NCBI RefSeq assembly: GCF_024666615.1
Contig: NZ_CP088297.1
Span: 372,001-436,000, forward strand
DNA: 64,000 nt
Direction of reading: 5' to 3'
Source: Aquabacterium sp. J223
GTDB taxonomy: Bacteria; Pseudomonadota; Gammaproteobacteria; Burkholderiales; Burkholderiaceae_C
Positions 29,485 through 38,134 of the stretch are shown piece after piece. Numbering within the stretch: position 1 is the first letter of the stretch; each line of letters starts with the position of its first letter. The notes under the pieces were generated by a model. That model worked only from the letters and a program-made list of their open reading frames with translations. It was not told the origin of the DNA and did not search any database. The translations under genes were made by a program, and so were the position numbers.

Positions 29485-30290
29485 CATGGCGCGTCGGCGT
29501 GCGCCCCAGGGTGGCGGTGCTTGCGCGGCTGGCCGGCGATGAGGCGGTCGAACAGCGCCGCCGGCAGCTGGCGCATCAGGCGCGCCACCACGGCCATCGG
29601 CCAGGGCACGACGCGCCAGGCACCGCCGGCGTCCATCACCCGCCAGGCGCGCCGGGCGAAGGCGTCGGCGCCGAGCCGGAAGGGCATCGGATAGCGGTTG
29701 TCGCGGGTGAGGGGCGTGTCGACGTAGCCGGGCAGCAGCGCCTGCACCTGCACCCCGTGCGGCCGGCATTCGCCGCGCAGGCTCTCCAGGTAGGCGATGA
29801 GACCGGCCTTGCTGGCGCAGTAGGCGCCATGGCCCGGCAGGCCGCGCACGCCGGCCACGCTGGCGATGCCGACCAGCTGGCCCTGGCCGCGGTCGCACAT
29901 CGGCCCGATGAAGGGCTGGAAGGTGGCGGCCACGCCGAGCAGGTTGGTGCGCAGCACCTGCTCCATCACCGCCAGGTCCTCGGCATGGCGGGTGTCGACC
30001 CCCAGGCTGATGCCGGCGTTGGCGATCACCCGCTGCGGCAGGCCCTGGGCGGCCAGGCAGGCCCGCCCGGCGGCCGTGATGGAGGCGACGTCCTGCACGT
30101 CGGCGGCGTAGACCGCCGCGTCGGCGGCGGTCCAGCCCTGCTGCGCCACCCAGGCGCGCAGCGTCGCCTCGCGGCGCGCCATCAACGCCAGCCGCCACCC
30201 CCGGCGGTGCGCCTCGCGCGCCAGCGCCTGGCCGATGCCGCTGGAGGCGCCGGTGACGACCACCAGCGGCCGCGTGTCGGCGGCGCTCAC
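29484..30290 (-). CDS. SDR-family oxidoreductase
   Basis: A 268-residue short-chain dehydrogenase. The NAD(P) site is VTGASSGIGQALA at residues 10-22, NAG is in IANAGISLG, and the catalytic Ser is in IASVAG with Y-x-x-x-K in YCASKAG. The C-terminal region with a Pro/Arg-rich end is typical of the subgroup found beside LPS genes. The start is GTG at 30290, overlapping the lptC stop (GTGA), so it is translated with the kdsD-kdsC-lptC operon. Its substrate is unknown. Confidence 0.9.
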   Translation of the reverse strand: MSAADTRPLVVVTGASSGIGQALAREAHRRGWRLALMARREATLRAWVAQQGWTAADAAVYAADVQDVASITAAGRACLAAQGLPQRVIANAGISLGVDTRHAEDLAVMEQVLRTNLLGVAATFQPFIGPMCDRGQGQLVGIASVAGVRGLPGHGAYCASKAGLIAYLESLRGECRPHGVQVQALLPGYVDTPLTRDNRYPMPFRLGADAFARRAWRVMDAGGAWRVVPWPMAVVARLMRQLPAALFDRLIAGQPRKHRHPGAHADAP

Positions 30291-30928
30291 CGTGCGCCCC
30301 CGCGCCCGGCCGACGGCGGGAAGCTGGCGCGGCTGCGGCCCTGGGTCTGCACCAGGCGCCGGGCGTGGTCGTAGTCCAGCCCCTGCGCCTGCATCTCGCT
30401 GCCGGCCTGGCGGATGCGCACCGGCAGGTGCGTGCGCAGGCGCTGCTGGTCGATGAAGGCGTGCAGGAACTCGCTGCGGAACTCCACCGGCGGCGCGTCG
30501 GGCGATTCGCTGCGCACGTCGGCGTCGCCGAGCAGCTGCACCTCGCTGCCGTCGGCGCGGGCGCGGCCGAGGCGCGCGGTGGCCACCGTCAGCCGGCCCT
30601 GCGGGTCCACCGCGCGCAGCCGGGGCTGGTCGATCTCCAGCGTGTCGTCGTCGGGGTAGTGGCGCATCTCGCGGCCCTGGATGCGCAGCGTCAGCCGGCC
30701 GTCGACGCGGAACCGCTCGACGGTGAAATCCTGCATCGAGTAGTCGGGCTCGTGGCGCTTCGGCCGCTCGCCGCTGGGCTTGAGCAACCCGGGGGTGTTC
30801 TGCACCAGCCACCAGGTGGCCAGCGCCAGCAACGCCATGAGCAGCAGCGGCAGGTAGGTGCTCACCACCTGCTGGCCGTCGAGCAGGCGCTGGCGCCAGG
30901 TGCGGCGCGGGCCGTCAGCGGCCGCCAT
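30287..30928 (-). CDS. lptC: LPS export protein LptC
   Basis: A 213-residue bitopic protein. A single hydrophobic helix (YLPLLLMALLALATWWLV, about residues 23-40) is followed by a periplasmic beta-jellyroll region (SMQDFTVERFRVDG, then RLTVATARL and the C-terminal GLDYDHARRLVQTQG). LptC receives lipopolysaccharide from the LptBFG transporter and passes it to LptA. It starts 14 bases before the kdsC stop and is followed by the SDR through a GTGA overlap. It is placed exactly as in other Burkholderiales LPS loci. Confidence 0.9.
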   Translation of the reverse strand: MAAADGPRRTWRQRLLDGQQVVSTYLPLLLMALLALATWWLVQNTPGLLKPSGERPKRHEPDYSMQDFTVERFRVDGRLTLRIQGREMRHYPDDDTLEIDQPRLRAVDPQGRLTVATARLGRARADGSEVQLLGDADVRSESPDAPPVEFRSEFLHAFIDQQRLRTHLPVRIRQAGSEMQAQGLDYDHARRLVQTQGRSRASFPPSAGRGGAR

Positions 30929-31496
30929 CGAGCGTGTCGAGCTGCCCTTGCAGCAGGGCGGCGTAACGACCGGCGGCAATGAGCAGCAGGTCGCAGAACT
31001 CGCGCGCCGCGCCCTCGCCACCGCGGGCGGTGGTGACGTGGTGGGCCAGCGCCAGCGCTTCGGCATGGGCCTGCGGCGGGGCGCAGGCGAAGCCGGCACG
31101 CTGCAGCAGCGGCAGGTCGGGCCAGTCGTCGCCGATGACGGCCACCTCGGCCCAGGTCCAGCCCTGCGCTGCCAGCAGCGCCTCGGCCACCGCGAGCTTG
31201 TCCTTCACGCCATAGGCGGCGTGCGCGACGCCGAGGTCGGCCATGCGGCGCCGCACCGCCGGCGAGTCGCGGCCGGTGATCACGGCGGGCACGATGCCGC
31301 CCTGCGCCAGCAGCTTCAGGCCATGGCCGTCGAGCACGTGGAAGGCCTTGACCTGCTCGCCGTCGGCGCCGATGTAGAGCCGACCGTCGGTGAGCACGCC
31401 GTCGACGTCGAAGATCGCCGCGCGCAGCCGCCCGGCCGGGCCCTGGGCCCGCAGCAGCAGCTCGGGCGGGACGTCGAGCGCGGGCCGCAGCGCCAT
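30915..31496 (-). CDS. kdsC: 3-deoxy-D-manno-octulosonate-8-phosphate phosphatase KdsC
   Basis: A 193-residue HAD-superfamily phosphatase without a cap domain. Motif I is FDVDGVLTDGRLYIG with the nucleophilic Asp, motif II is VITGRDS, the motif III Lys is in GVKDK, and motif IV is VIGDDWPDLPLL. It releases phosphate from KDO-8-P to give KDO for lipid A assembly. ATGA overlap with kdsD upstream and a 14-base overlap with lptC downstream place it in the middle of a coupled LPS operon. Confidence 0.94.
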   Translation of the reverse strand: MALRPALDVPPELLLRAQGPAGRLRAAIFDVDGVLTDGRLYIGADGEQVKAFHVLDGHGLKLLAQGGIVPAVITGRDSPAVRRRMADLGVAHAAYGVKDKLAVAEALLAAQGWTWAEVAVIGDDWPDLPLLQRAGFACAPPQAHAEALALAHHVTTARGGEGAAREFCDLLLIAAGRYAALLQGQLDTLDGGR

Positions 31497-32527
31497 CAGA
31501 TGACCTTGGCCTGCATCAGGTCGTGGCTGTTGAGGGCGCCGATCAGGCGGTCCTCGTCGTCCACCACCAGCACGCTGTTGACGCGGTGGTCCTCCATCAG
31601 CTGCGCCGCCTCGGCGGCCAGCGCGCCGTCGCGGATGCGGCGCGGCGAGCGGTGCATGACCTCGTGCGCGCGCAGCGCGCGCAGGTCGCCGCCGCCCTCG
31701 ACCAGCCGGCGCAGGTCGCCGTCGGTGAAGACGCCGAGCACCCGGCCCTCGCCGTCGACCACCGCGGTCGCGCCCAGGCCGGCGCGGGTCATCTCGCGCA
31801 TCACCTCGGGCAGCGGCGTGTCCGGCGCGACGCGGGGGACGGCGTCGCCGCGGCGCATCAGGTCGCCCACGTGCGTCAGCAGCTTGCGGCCCAGCGCGCC
31901 GCCGGGGTGGGAGCGGGCGAAGTCGGCCTCGCCGAAGCCGCGGGCGTCGAGCAGCGCCACCGCCAGCGCATCGCCCAGCGCCATCTGCGCGGTGGTGCTG
32001 GCGGTGGGCGCGAGGTTGAGCGGGCAGGCTTCCTGGTCGACGCCGCTGTCGAGCACGATGTCGGCATGGCGGGCCAGGGTCGAGCCGGCACGGCCCGTCA
32101 TGCCGATCAACGGCACGCCCAGGCGCTTGAGCACCGGCAGGATGAGGTTGAGCTCGTCGCTCTCGCCGGAGTTGGAGATGGCCAGCACGATGTCGTGCTC
32201 GGTCACCATGCCGAGGTCGCCATGCCCGGCCTCGGCCGGGTGCAGGAACAGCGCCGGCGTGCCGGTGGAGGCCAGCGTGGCGGCGATCTTACGGCCGACG
32301 TGGCCGCTCTTGCCCATGCCGCTGACCACCACCCGGCCGCGGCAGGCCAGCACGGCGCGCACCGCTTGCACGAAGGCCGTGCCCTGGCGCTGCGCGAGGG
32401 CGTGCAGCGCACGCGCCTCGATCTCCAGGGTCTGCGCGGCCAGGCGCAGCAGGCGATCGGGATCGCCGAGGTGACCGGCGGCGGCGCGATCGGTGGCGGC
32501 AGGGGCGTCAGCAGGGGTGTCGGCCAA
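31496..32527 (-). CDS. kdsD: Arabinose-5-phosphate isomerase KdsD/KpsF
   Basis: A 343-residue enzyme. The SIS sugar-isomerase domain contains VVVSGMGKSGHVGRKIAATL, AISNSGESDELN and the HPAEAGHGDLGM segment. Two CBS domains follow (from about residue 215, including GVFTDGDLRRL and NSVLVVDDEDRLIG). It converts ribulose-5-P to arabinose-5-P, the first KDO precursor. The only in-frame start that keeps the N-terminus is a TTG at 32527, which is rare but plausible. It heads the leftward LPS operon and is divergent from the antiporter gene with only 59 bases between them. Confidence 0.93.
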   Translation of the reverse strand: MADTPADAPAATDRAAAGHLGDPDRLLRLAAQTLEIEARALHALAQRQGTAFVQAVRAVLACRGRVVVSGMGKSGHVGRKIAATLASTGTPALFLHPAEAGHGDLGMVTEHDIVLAISNSGESDELNLILPVLKRLGVPLIGMTGRAGSTLARHADIVLDSGVDQEACPLNLAPTASTTAQMALGDALAVALLDARGFGEADFARSHPGGALGRKLLTHVGDLMRRGDAVPRVAPDTPLPEVMREMTRAGLGATAVVDGEGRVLGVFTDGDLRRLVEGGGDLRALRAHEVMHRSPRRIRDGALAAEAAQLMEDHRVNSVLVVDDEDRLIGALNSHDLMQAKVI

Positions 32528-32586
32528 GGCGGTCGCCCCCTGGCGGTCCAGGGGCTCGAATAGGATCGGCGATTCTAGGAAACCGG

Positions 32587-34585
32587 ATGGCCACCACCCT
32601 CGAACTCGTCCTGCTTTACCTTGTGGCGGCCGTGGCCGGCGTGGTGGCCTGTCGGTCGTTGAAGCTGCCGCCGATGCTGGGCTACCTGGCGGTGGGCGTG
32701 GTCATCGGGCCCAACGCGCTGGCCCTGGCGCGCGACGAATCGGGCGTGCAGCACCTGGCCGAGTTCGGCGTGGTGTTCCTGATGTTCGTCATCGGGCTGG
32801 AATTCAACCTGCCCAAGCTGCGCAGCATGCGCAAGCTGGTCTTCGGTCTCGGCATGTCGCAGGTGGTGCTGACGGTGCTCGGCGCCGTGGTCGGCAACCT
32901 GCTGCTGGCCACCGGCTTCCCGCTGCTGGGCCGGCAGTGGGAGCTGGACTGGCGCGGCGCGGTGGTGCTGGGTTCGGCCATCGCCATGTCGAGCACGGCC
33001 ATCGTCGGCAAGCTGCTCGCCGAACGGCTGGAGCTGGAGAGCGAGCACGGCCGCCGCATCATGGGCGTGCTGCTGTTCCAGGACCTGGCGGTGGTGCCGC
33101 TGCTGGTGCTCATCCCCGCGCTGAACTCCGGCGCGGAGGAGATGGCGGCGCGCGCTGGCGCTGGCCGGCGTGAAGGCGGCGCTGCTGCTCGCACTGCTGC
33201 TGGTCGGCGGCCAGAAGCTCACCCGCTGGTGGCTGACGCTGGTGGCCCGGCGCAAGAGCGAGGAGCTGTTCGTCCTCAACCTGCTGCTGATGACGCTGGC
33301 GCTGGCCTGGCTGACCGAGCAGGCCGGGCTGTCGCTGGCGCTGGGCGCCTTCCTGGCCGGCATGCTCATCGCCGAGACCGAATACAAGCACCAGGTGGAG
33401 ACCGACATCCGGCCCTTCCACGACGTGCTGCTGGGGCTGTTCTTCATCACCATCGGCATGCGGCTGGACTGGCGGCCGCTGGTCGACCAGTGGCTGCTGG
33501 TCGGACTGCTGGCGGTGCTGCCGGTGGTGGCCAAGTTCGTGCTGGTGGCGGTGCTGGCACGGCTGTTCGGCGCGCAGCCCGGCGTCGCCATCCGCACCGG
33601 CCTGTACCTGGCCCAGGCCGGCGAGTTCGGCTTCGTGCTGCTGACCCTCGGCGCCGACGGCGGGCTGGTCGACCCGCGCTGGATGAGCCCGGTGCTGGCC
33701 AGCATGGTGCTGTCGATGCTGGCCACGCCCTTCATCGTGATGTACAGCAACCGCATCGTGATGCGGCTGTCGGCCAACGACTGGCTGATGCAGTCGGTGG
33801 CGCTGACCTCGATCGCCAAGAAGTCGATCCGCACCGAGGGCCACGTGATCATCTGCGGCTACGGCCGCAGCGGGCAGAACCTGGCACGGCTGCTGGAGCA
33901 GGAGCACATCCCCTACATGGCGCTGGACCTCGACCCCGACCGCGTGCGCCAGGCGGCCGCGGCGGGCCAGAGCGTGGTGTTCGGCGACGCCGCGCGGCTG
34001 CCCAGCCTGATGGCCGCCGGCCTGGCGCGGGCGGCGGCGGTGGTGGTGAGCTACCACGACACCCCGTCCGCGCTGAAGATCCTGCAGCACGTGCGCCAGC
34101 ACGCGGCCAAGGTGCCGGTGGTGGTGCGCACCATCGACGACGCGGACCTGGAGCGGCTGCGCGCCGCCGGCGCCACCGAGGTGGTGCCCGAGGCCATCGA
34201 GGGCTCGCTGATGCTGGCCAGCCACGCGCTGGCGCTGGTCGGGGTGCCGATGCGCCGCGTCATCCACCTGGTGCGCGACGCGCGCGACAAGCGCTACCGC
34301 CTGCTGCGCGGCTACTTCCACGGTGCCGACGACGACACCCTGGAGGAACTGCACCAGGAGCGGCTGCTCAGCCTGAACCTGCCGGCCGCCGCGCCGGTGC
34401 TGGGCCGCCGGCTGGGCGACCTGGCGCTGCACGCGGTGGGGGTGCAGGTGGTGTCGCTGCGGCGAGCCGGCGGGCAGGTGCTGCAGGCCGACGACGCGCT
34501 GGCGCTGGCCGCCGGCGACACCCTGGTGCTGTCGGGCCAGCCGCAGGCGCTGGCGCTGGCCGAGGAGGCGCTGCTGAAGGGCTGA
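32587..34585 (+). pseudogene. CPA2 cation:proton antiporter (KefB/KefC-like), frameshifted as sequenced
   Basis: Two overlapping frames together give one complete monovalent cation:proton antiporter-2. The first (from 32587) encodes the N-terminal half of the exchanger, reading LVVGYLAVGVVIGP-type helices and ending properly at GAEEMAA. The second (in frame with 33170-34585) continues the helices and then carries the TrkA-N Rossmann domain (HVIICGYGRSGQNLARLL) and a TrkA-C domain. They join if one base is removed from GCGGCGCGCGC at about 33145-33155, giving about 665 residues. All family motifs are present, so either the gene is recently broken or the read has one base too many. KefB-type proteins exchange K+ for H+. 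Confidence 0.85.
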
Positions 34586-34598
34586 ACCGCCCCGCCGG

Positions 34599-35087
34599 TC
34601 AGGGCTTGGCGATGGAGCGCCGCAGCACCACCGGCTTGCCGCCCATGGTGCGCTTGGTCATCCAGGCGGCGAGCGCCGAATCGAGGTAGTCGGCATGCCC
34701 CGGGAACCACTGGAACAGGTGCAGCGCGAAGTCGTGCACCAGCTCCAGCCCCCGCTCGCCGCTGGCCACCAGCTGCCGCACCTCTCGGGTCGACTTGAGC
34801 ACCGCCTCGTGCTCCTCGATGTGGCAGTCGCGCGGCGGGAACTCGGTGCTGCGCATCCAGCCGTCCTCCTGCTCGAAGTGGTCCACCGCATGGCGCTCGA
34901 AGGCATCGAGCGCCGACAGCATGGTGGCCTCGGTGCTGGTCAGCAGCGCGAAGGCGACCTGGTAGAACTCCTCGTGCGTCTCGTCCATCGGCGTGTAGCC
35001 GAGGACGCGGGCATCGGACCACAGGAAGGACGCGGTGCTGGCCGGTTCCGGCGCGTTGGCATCGCGCAGCAGGGGCGGGTTCTTCAT
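34599..35087 (-). CDS. Bacteriohemerythrin-like protein
   Basis: A 162-residue hemerythrin-domain protein. The diiron ligands are visible as DETHEEFY (H-x-x-x-E), HAVDHFEQEDGWM (H..E), HIEEHEAVL (H...H) and HLFQWFPGHADYLD (H....D). Such proteins bind O2 reversibly at a non-haem diiron site and may sense or store oxygen. The ATG at 35087 keeps a short, poorly conserved N-terminal arm. It converges on the antiporter gene, 13 bases away, and is divergent from apt. Confidence 0.9.
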   Translation of the reverse strand: MKNPPLLRDANAPEPASTASFLWSDARVLGYTPMDETHEEFYQVAFALLTSTEATMLSALDAFERHAVDHFEQEDGWMRSTEFPPRDCHIEEHEAVLKSTREVRQLVASGERGLELVHDFALHLFQWFPGHADYLDSALAAWMTKRTMGGKPVVLRRSIAKP

Positions 35088-35187
35088 GGCGGGACGGCGT
35101 TGGCAGGCGGTGGCGGCGGGGCGCAGGTGCCCACTGTAGCGATCCCGCCCGCGCGGCGCACAATCGCGCCCCCAACCGCCGCACGCC

Positions 35188-35727
35188 ATGGACACCGACG
35201 CCTTCATCCGCCACCACATCCGCACCGTGCCGGATTGGCCGTCGCCGGGGGTGCAGTTCCGCGACATCACGCCGCTGCTGCAGAACCCGAAGGTCTTTCG
35301 CGTCCTCATCGACACCTTCGTGCACCGCTACTTCGACGTGCGGCCCGACCTCATCGCCGGCCTCGACGCGCGCGGCTTCATCATCGGCTCGGTGCTGGCC
35401 TACGAGCTCAACGTCGGCTTCGTGCCCATCCGCAAGAAGGGCAAGCTGCCCTTCACCACCGTCGCCGAGACCTACGAACTGGAGTACGGCTCGGCCACCG
35501 TCGAGCTGCACACCGACGCGGTCAAGACCGGCGACCGCGTGGTGCTGATCGACGACCTCATCGCCACCGGTGGCACCATGATGGCCGGCAAGCGCCTGCT
35601 CGAGCGGCTGGGCGCCGTCGTCATCGAAGGCGCGGCCATCGTCGACCTGCCGGAGCTCCAGGGCTCCGCGCGGTTGCGCGAAGCCGGGCTCGCGGTGCAC
35701 ACCCTCGTGCATTACGCCGGGCACTAG
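35188..35727 (+). CDS. apt: Adenine phosphoribosyltransferase
   Basis: A 179-residue purine-salvage enzyme of full length. The N-terminus contains [15 protein letters not shown], the FIIGSVLAY hood region and [11 protein letters not shown]. The PRPP-binding motif is [14 protein letters not shown]. It makes AMP from adenine and PRPP. It is divergent from the hemerythrin gene and is followed 22 bases later by a response-regulator gene that may share its transcript. Confidence 0.97.
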   Translation: MDTDAFIRHHIRTVPDWPSPGVQFRDITPLLQNPKVFRVLIDTFVHRYFDVRPDLIAGLDARGFIIGSVLAYELNVGFVPIRKKGKLPFTTVAETYELEYGSATVELHTDAVKTGDRVVLIDDLIATGGTMMAGKRLLERLGAVVIEGAAIVDLPELQGSARLREAGLAVHTLVHYAGH

Positions 35728-35749
35728 GGCCCACCTGTCTGGAACCCGA

Positions 35750-36160
35750 ATGATTTCCCACGACCCGGCATCCGCCAACTCCGACGACGGCGCCCGCCTG
35801 ACGGTGCTCATCGCCGACGACAACCACGATGCGGCGGAAAGCCTGGCGCTGCTGCTCGACCTCGAAGGCCACGAGGTGCGGACCGTGGGCGATGGCCGCC
35901 AGGCGCTGACGCTGGCCGAGGCCTGGCGGCCGCGCGTGGCCCTGCTGGACATCGGCATGCCCGGCCTGAACGGCTACCAGTTGGCGCAGGCCCTGCGGGC
36001 CACCGACTGGGGCCAGCGCATGCTGCTCATCGCGCTGACCGGCTGGGGCCAGTCGGACGACCAGGCCAAGGCGCACGACGCCGGCTTCGACCACCACTGC
36101 ACCAAGCCGGTGGACGCCGACCAGTTGCTGGCCCTGATCGCGCAGCCGCGGGCCGGCTGA
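35750..36160 (+). CDS. Single-domain response regulator
   Basis: A 136-residue receiver domain with no output domain. The acidic pocket DD is in LIADDNHDAAESLA, the phosphoacceptor Asp is in VALLDIGMPGLNG, Thr is in IALTGWG and Lys is in CTKPVDAD. It will be phosphorylated by a histidine kinase and act by protein-protein contact. No kinase gene is adjacent. It starts 22 bases after apt and ends before the lipoprotein gene, which converges. Confidence 0.9.
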   Translation: MISHDPASANSDDGARLTVLIADDNHDAAESLALLLDLEGHEVRTVGDGRQALTLAEAWRPRVALLDIGMPGLNGYQLAQALRATDWGQRMLLIALTGWGQSDDQAKAHDAGFDHHCTKPVDADQLLALIAQPRAG

Positions 36161-36172
36161 GCCGCGCCGCGC

Positions 36173-36593
36173 TCAGCGGCCGTCGCCGCGGCCGCGCCCC
36201 TCGCCGTGTCCGCGGTCGCCCGGGCCACGGCCGGGACCGTCGTCACCGCGTCCGGGCCGCCAGCCGTGCTGCCGCCGGTCGTGCCCATGCCCCGGCCCTT
36301 GCCACTGCGGCGGTGCCGACGGGGGTGCCACCCAGCGCGGCGGTGGGGCGACCCAGCGCGGCGGGGGCGGCGCCACCCAGCGCGGCGGCGGGGGGCGGCG
36401 CATGGCGGTAACCGGGGTGGTAGCCGCCGGAACCGCCGTACAGCCACACCTGCCCGGTGACCGGCGGCGGCATCACCACCACGTCGCCGGGGTACCCCGG
36501 CTGCACCGGCGCGACGGCGCAGCCGCCCAGCGCGCCGAGCAGCAGCAAGGGGCCGAGCAGGCGCCAGCGCGACGGCCGGAGGCGGGAGGTCAT
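36173..36593 (-). pseudogene. Small Pro/Trp-rich lipoprotein, frameshifted as sequenced
   Basis: The 5' part (from ATG 36593, or 36614) encodes a lipoprotein signal ending LLLLGALGGC, then a short mature region GYPGDVVVMPPPVTGQVW. After the codons for YRHAPPP the sensible frame switches: the other frame continues with repeated PPRWVAPP units and a tail rich in Gly/Arg/Asp/His, ending at 36173. Dropping one C from the C6 run near 36390-36395 joins them into a protein of about 140 residues. The repeat of RWVAPPP across the join shows they belong together. Function unknown; an outer-membrane lipoprotein is likely. Confidence 0.6.
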
Positions 36594-36691
36594 GGGCGGG
36601 CTGTAGAACGACATGACGGCTCAACGCGGCACCGCGGTGCGCGGCCGACGGCGGCGCACCGCCTTTACAGGCCGGAAACACCGGCCGGCGC

Positions 36692-38104
36692 TCACTTGCC
36701 GATGCAGAAGCGGCCGAAGATCTCGCCCAGCAGGTCGTCGGCGGTGAGGCGCCCGGTGATGGCCGCCAGCGCGTCGTGGCCGCGTCGCAGTTCCTCGGCG
36801 GCCAGCTCCAGCACCTGGGCGCCCTCGGCGAGCAGCACGGCGGCGGCCTCGACGTGCGCCTGGGCGTCGTGCAGCGCGACGAGGTGCCGTTCGCGGGCGG
36901 TGAACACGCCCTCGGCGGCCGGCTGCCAGCCGGCGCGGCGCAGCAGCTCGGCCCGCAGTTCGGCCAGCCCTTCGCCGCTGTGCGCCGACAGGCGCAGGGC
37001 GCCGGGCCAGGGCAGCGGGGCGGACGGCGCCGCATCGGCCTTGCTGCCCAGGTGCAGCGGCACCACGCCATGGGCGGCCAGCCGTTCGGCGATGCGCGCG
37101 TCGGCGGCCTCGCCGGCCGGCTCGCCGAGCCGCGTCAGGTCGTGCAGCAGCAGCACCGCGTCCGCGGTCTCGATGGCCTGCCAGCTGCGGCCGATGCCGA
37201 TGCGTTCGACCTCGTCGGCCGCTTCATCGTCCTCGCGCAGGCCGGCGGTGTCGACCACGTGCACCGGCACGCCCTCGATCTGCACCGTGCCGCCGACGCG
37301 GTCGCGCGTGGTGCCGGCCACCGGGGTGACGATGGCCAGCTCGGCGCCGGCCAGCGCGTTGAGCAGCGAGCTCTTGCCGACGTTGGGCTGGCCGGCCAGC
37401 ACCACCGTCAGGCCCTCGCGCAGCAGCTGGCCCTGGCGCGCCTGCCGGCCCATGGCCTGCAGCGCGTCGAGCACGCGCTGCACCCGGCCGAGGGCGTCGG
37501 CCCGCTGCAGGAAGTCGATCTCCTCTTCGGGGAAGTCGAGCGTGGCCTCGACCAGCGCGCGCAGCGCGGTCAGCTCGGCGGCCAGCGCCTGCACCGGTCG
37601 CGACAACGCGCCCTCGAGCGCCCGGCTGGCGGAGCGGGCGGCGGCCTCGGTGCTGGCGTCGATCAGGTCAGCGACGGCTTCGGCCTGCGCCAGGTCCAGC
37701 TTGTCGTTGAGGAAGGCGCGCTCGGTGAACTCGCCCGGCTCGGCCAGCCGCAGGCCGGGCAGCCGCGGCCGGCCGTGGTCGGGGTGCGGCTCGGCGGCCA
37801 GTTGCAGGCAGCGCGCGAGCAGCAGCTGCAGCACCACCGGGCCGCCGTGCACCTGCAGCTCCAGCACGTCCTCGCCGGTGTAGGCATTCGGCGCCGGGAA
37901 GTGCAGCGCCAGGCCCTGGTCGATCGGCTGGCCGTCGGCCGCCTGGAAGGTCAGCAGCGTGGCGTGCCGGGGCTTGAGCGGACCGCCGCACAGCGCCTGG
38001 ATCAGTGCCGACAGGTCCTGCCCCGACAGCCGCACGATGCCCACCGCGCCACGTCCCGGCGCGGTGGCGACGGCGATGATGGGGTCGTGGTGGCGCGGCA
38101 GCAT
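36692..38104 (-). CDS. mnmE: tRNA uridine-5-carboxymethylaminomethyl modification GTPase MnmE
   Basis: A 470-residue GTPase. The N-terminal formyl-THF-binding domain contains [21 protein letters not shown] (here from residue 7). The G domain has [12 protein letters not shown] (G1), GTTRD (G2), DTAGL (G3) and SKAD-like G4. The last residues FCIGK contain the catalytic Cys of the C-terminal CxGK motif. With MnmG it installs cmnm5 on wobble U34 of tRNAs. The ATG at 38104 was chosen; a GTG one codon upstream is possible. It follows yidC by 30 bases in the conserved origin-side operon. Confidence 0.97.
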   Translation of the reverse strand: MLPRHHDPIIAVATAPGRGAVGIVRLSGQDLSALIQALCGGPLKPRHATLLTFQAADGQPIDQGLALHFPAPNAYTGEDVLELQVHGGPVVLQLLLARCLQLAAEPHPDHGRPRLPGLRLAEPGEFTERAFLNDKLDLAQAEAVADLIDASTEAAARSASRALEGALSRPVQALAAELTALRALVEATLDFPEEEIDFLQRADALGRVQRVLDALQAMGRQARQGQLLREGLTVVLAGQPNVGKSSLLNALAGAELAIVTPVAGTTRDRVGGTVQIEGVPVHVVDTAGLREDDEAADEVERIGIGRSWQAIETADAVLLLHDLTRLGEPAGEAADARIAERLAAHGVVPLHLGSKADAAPSAPLPWPGALRLSAHSGEGLAELRAELLRRAGWQPAAEGVFTARERHLVALHDAQAHVEAAAVLLAEGAQVLELAAEELRRGHDALAAITGRLTADDLLGEIFGRFCIGK

Positions 38105-38134
38105 CACCGGCCCGCAGCGGTCGTCCAGCGGACG

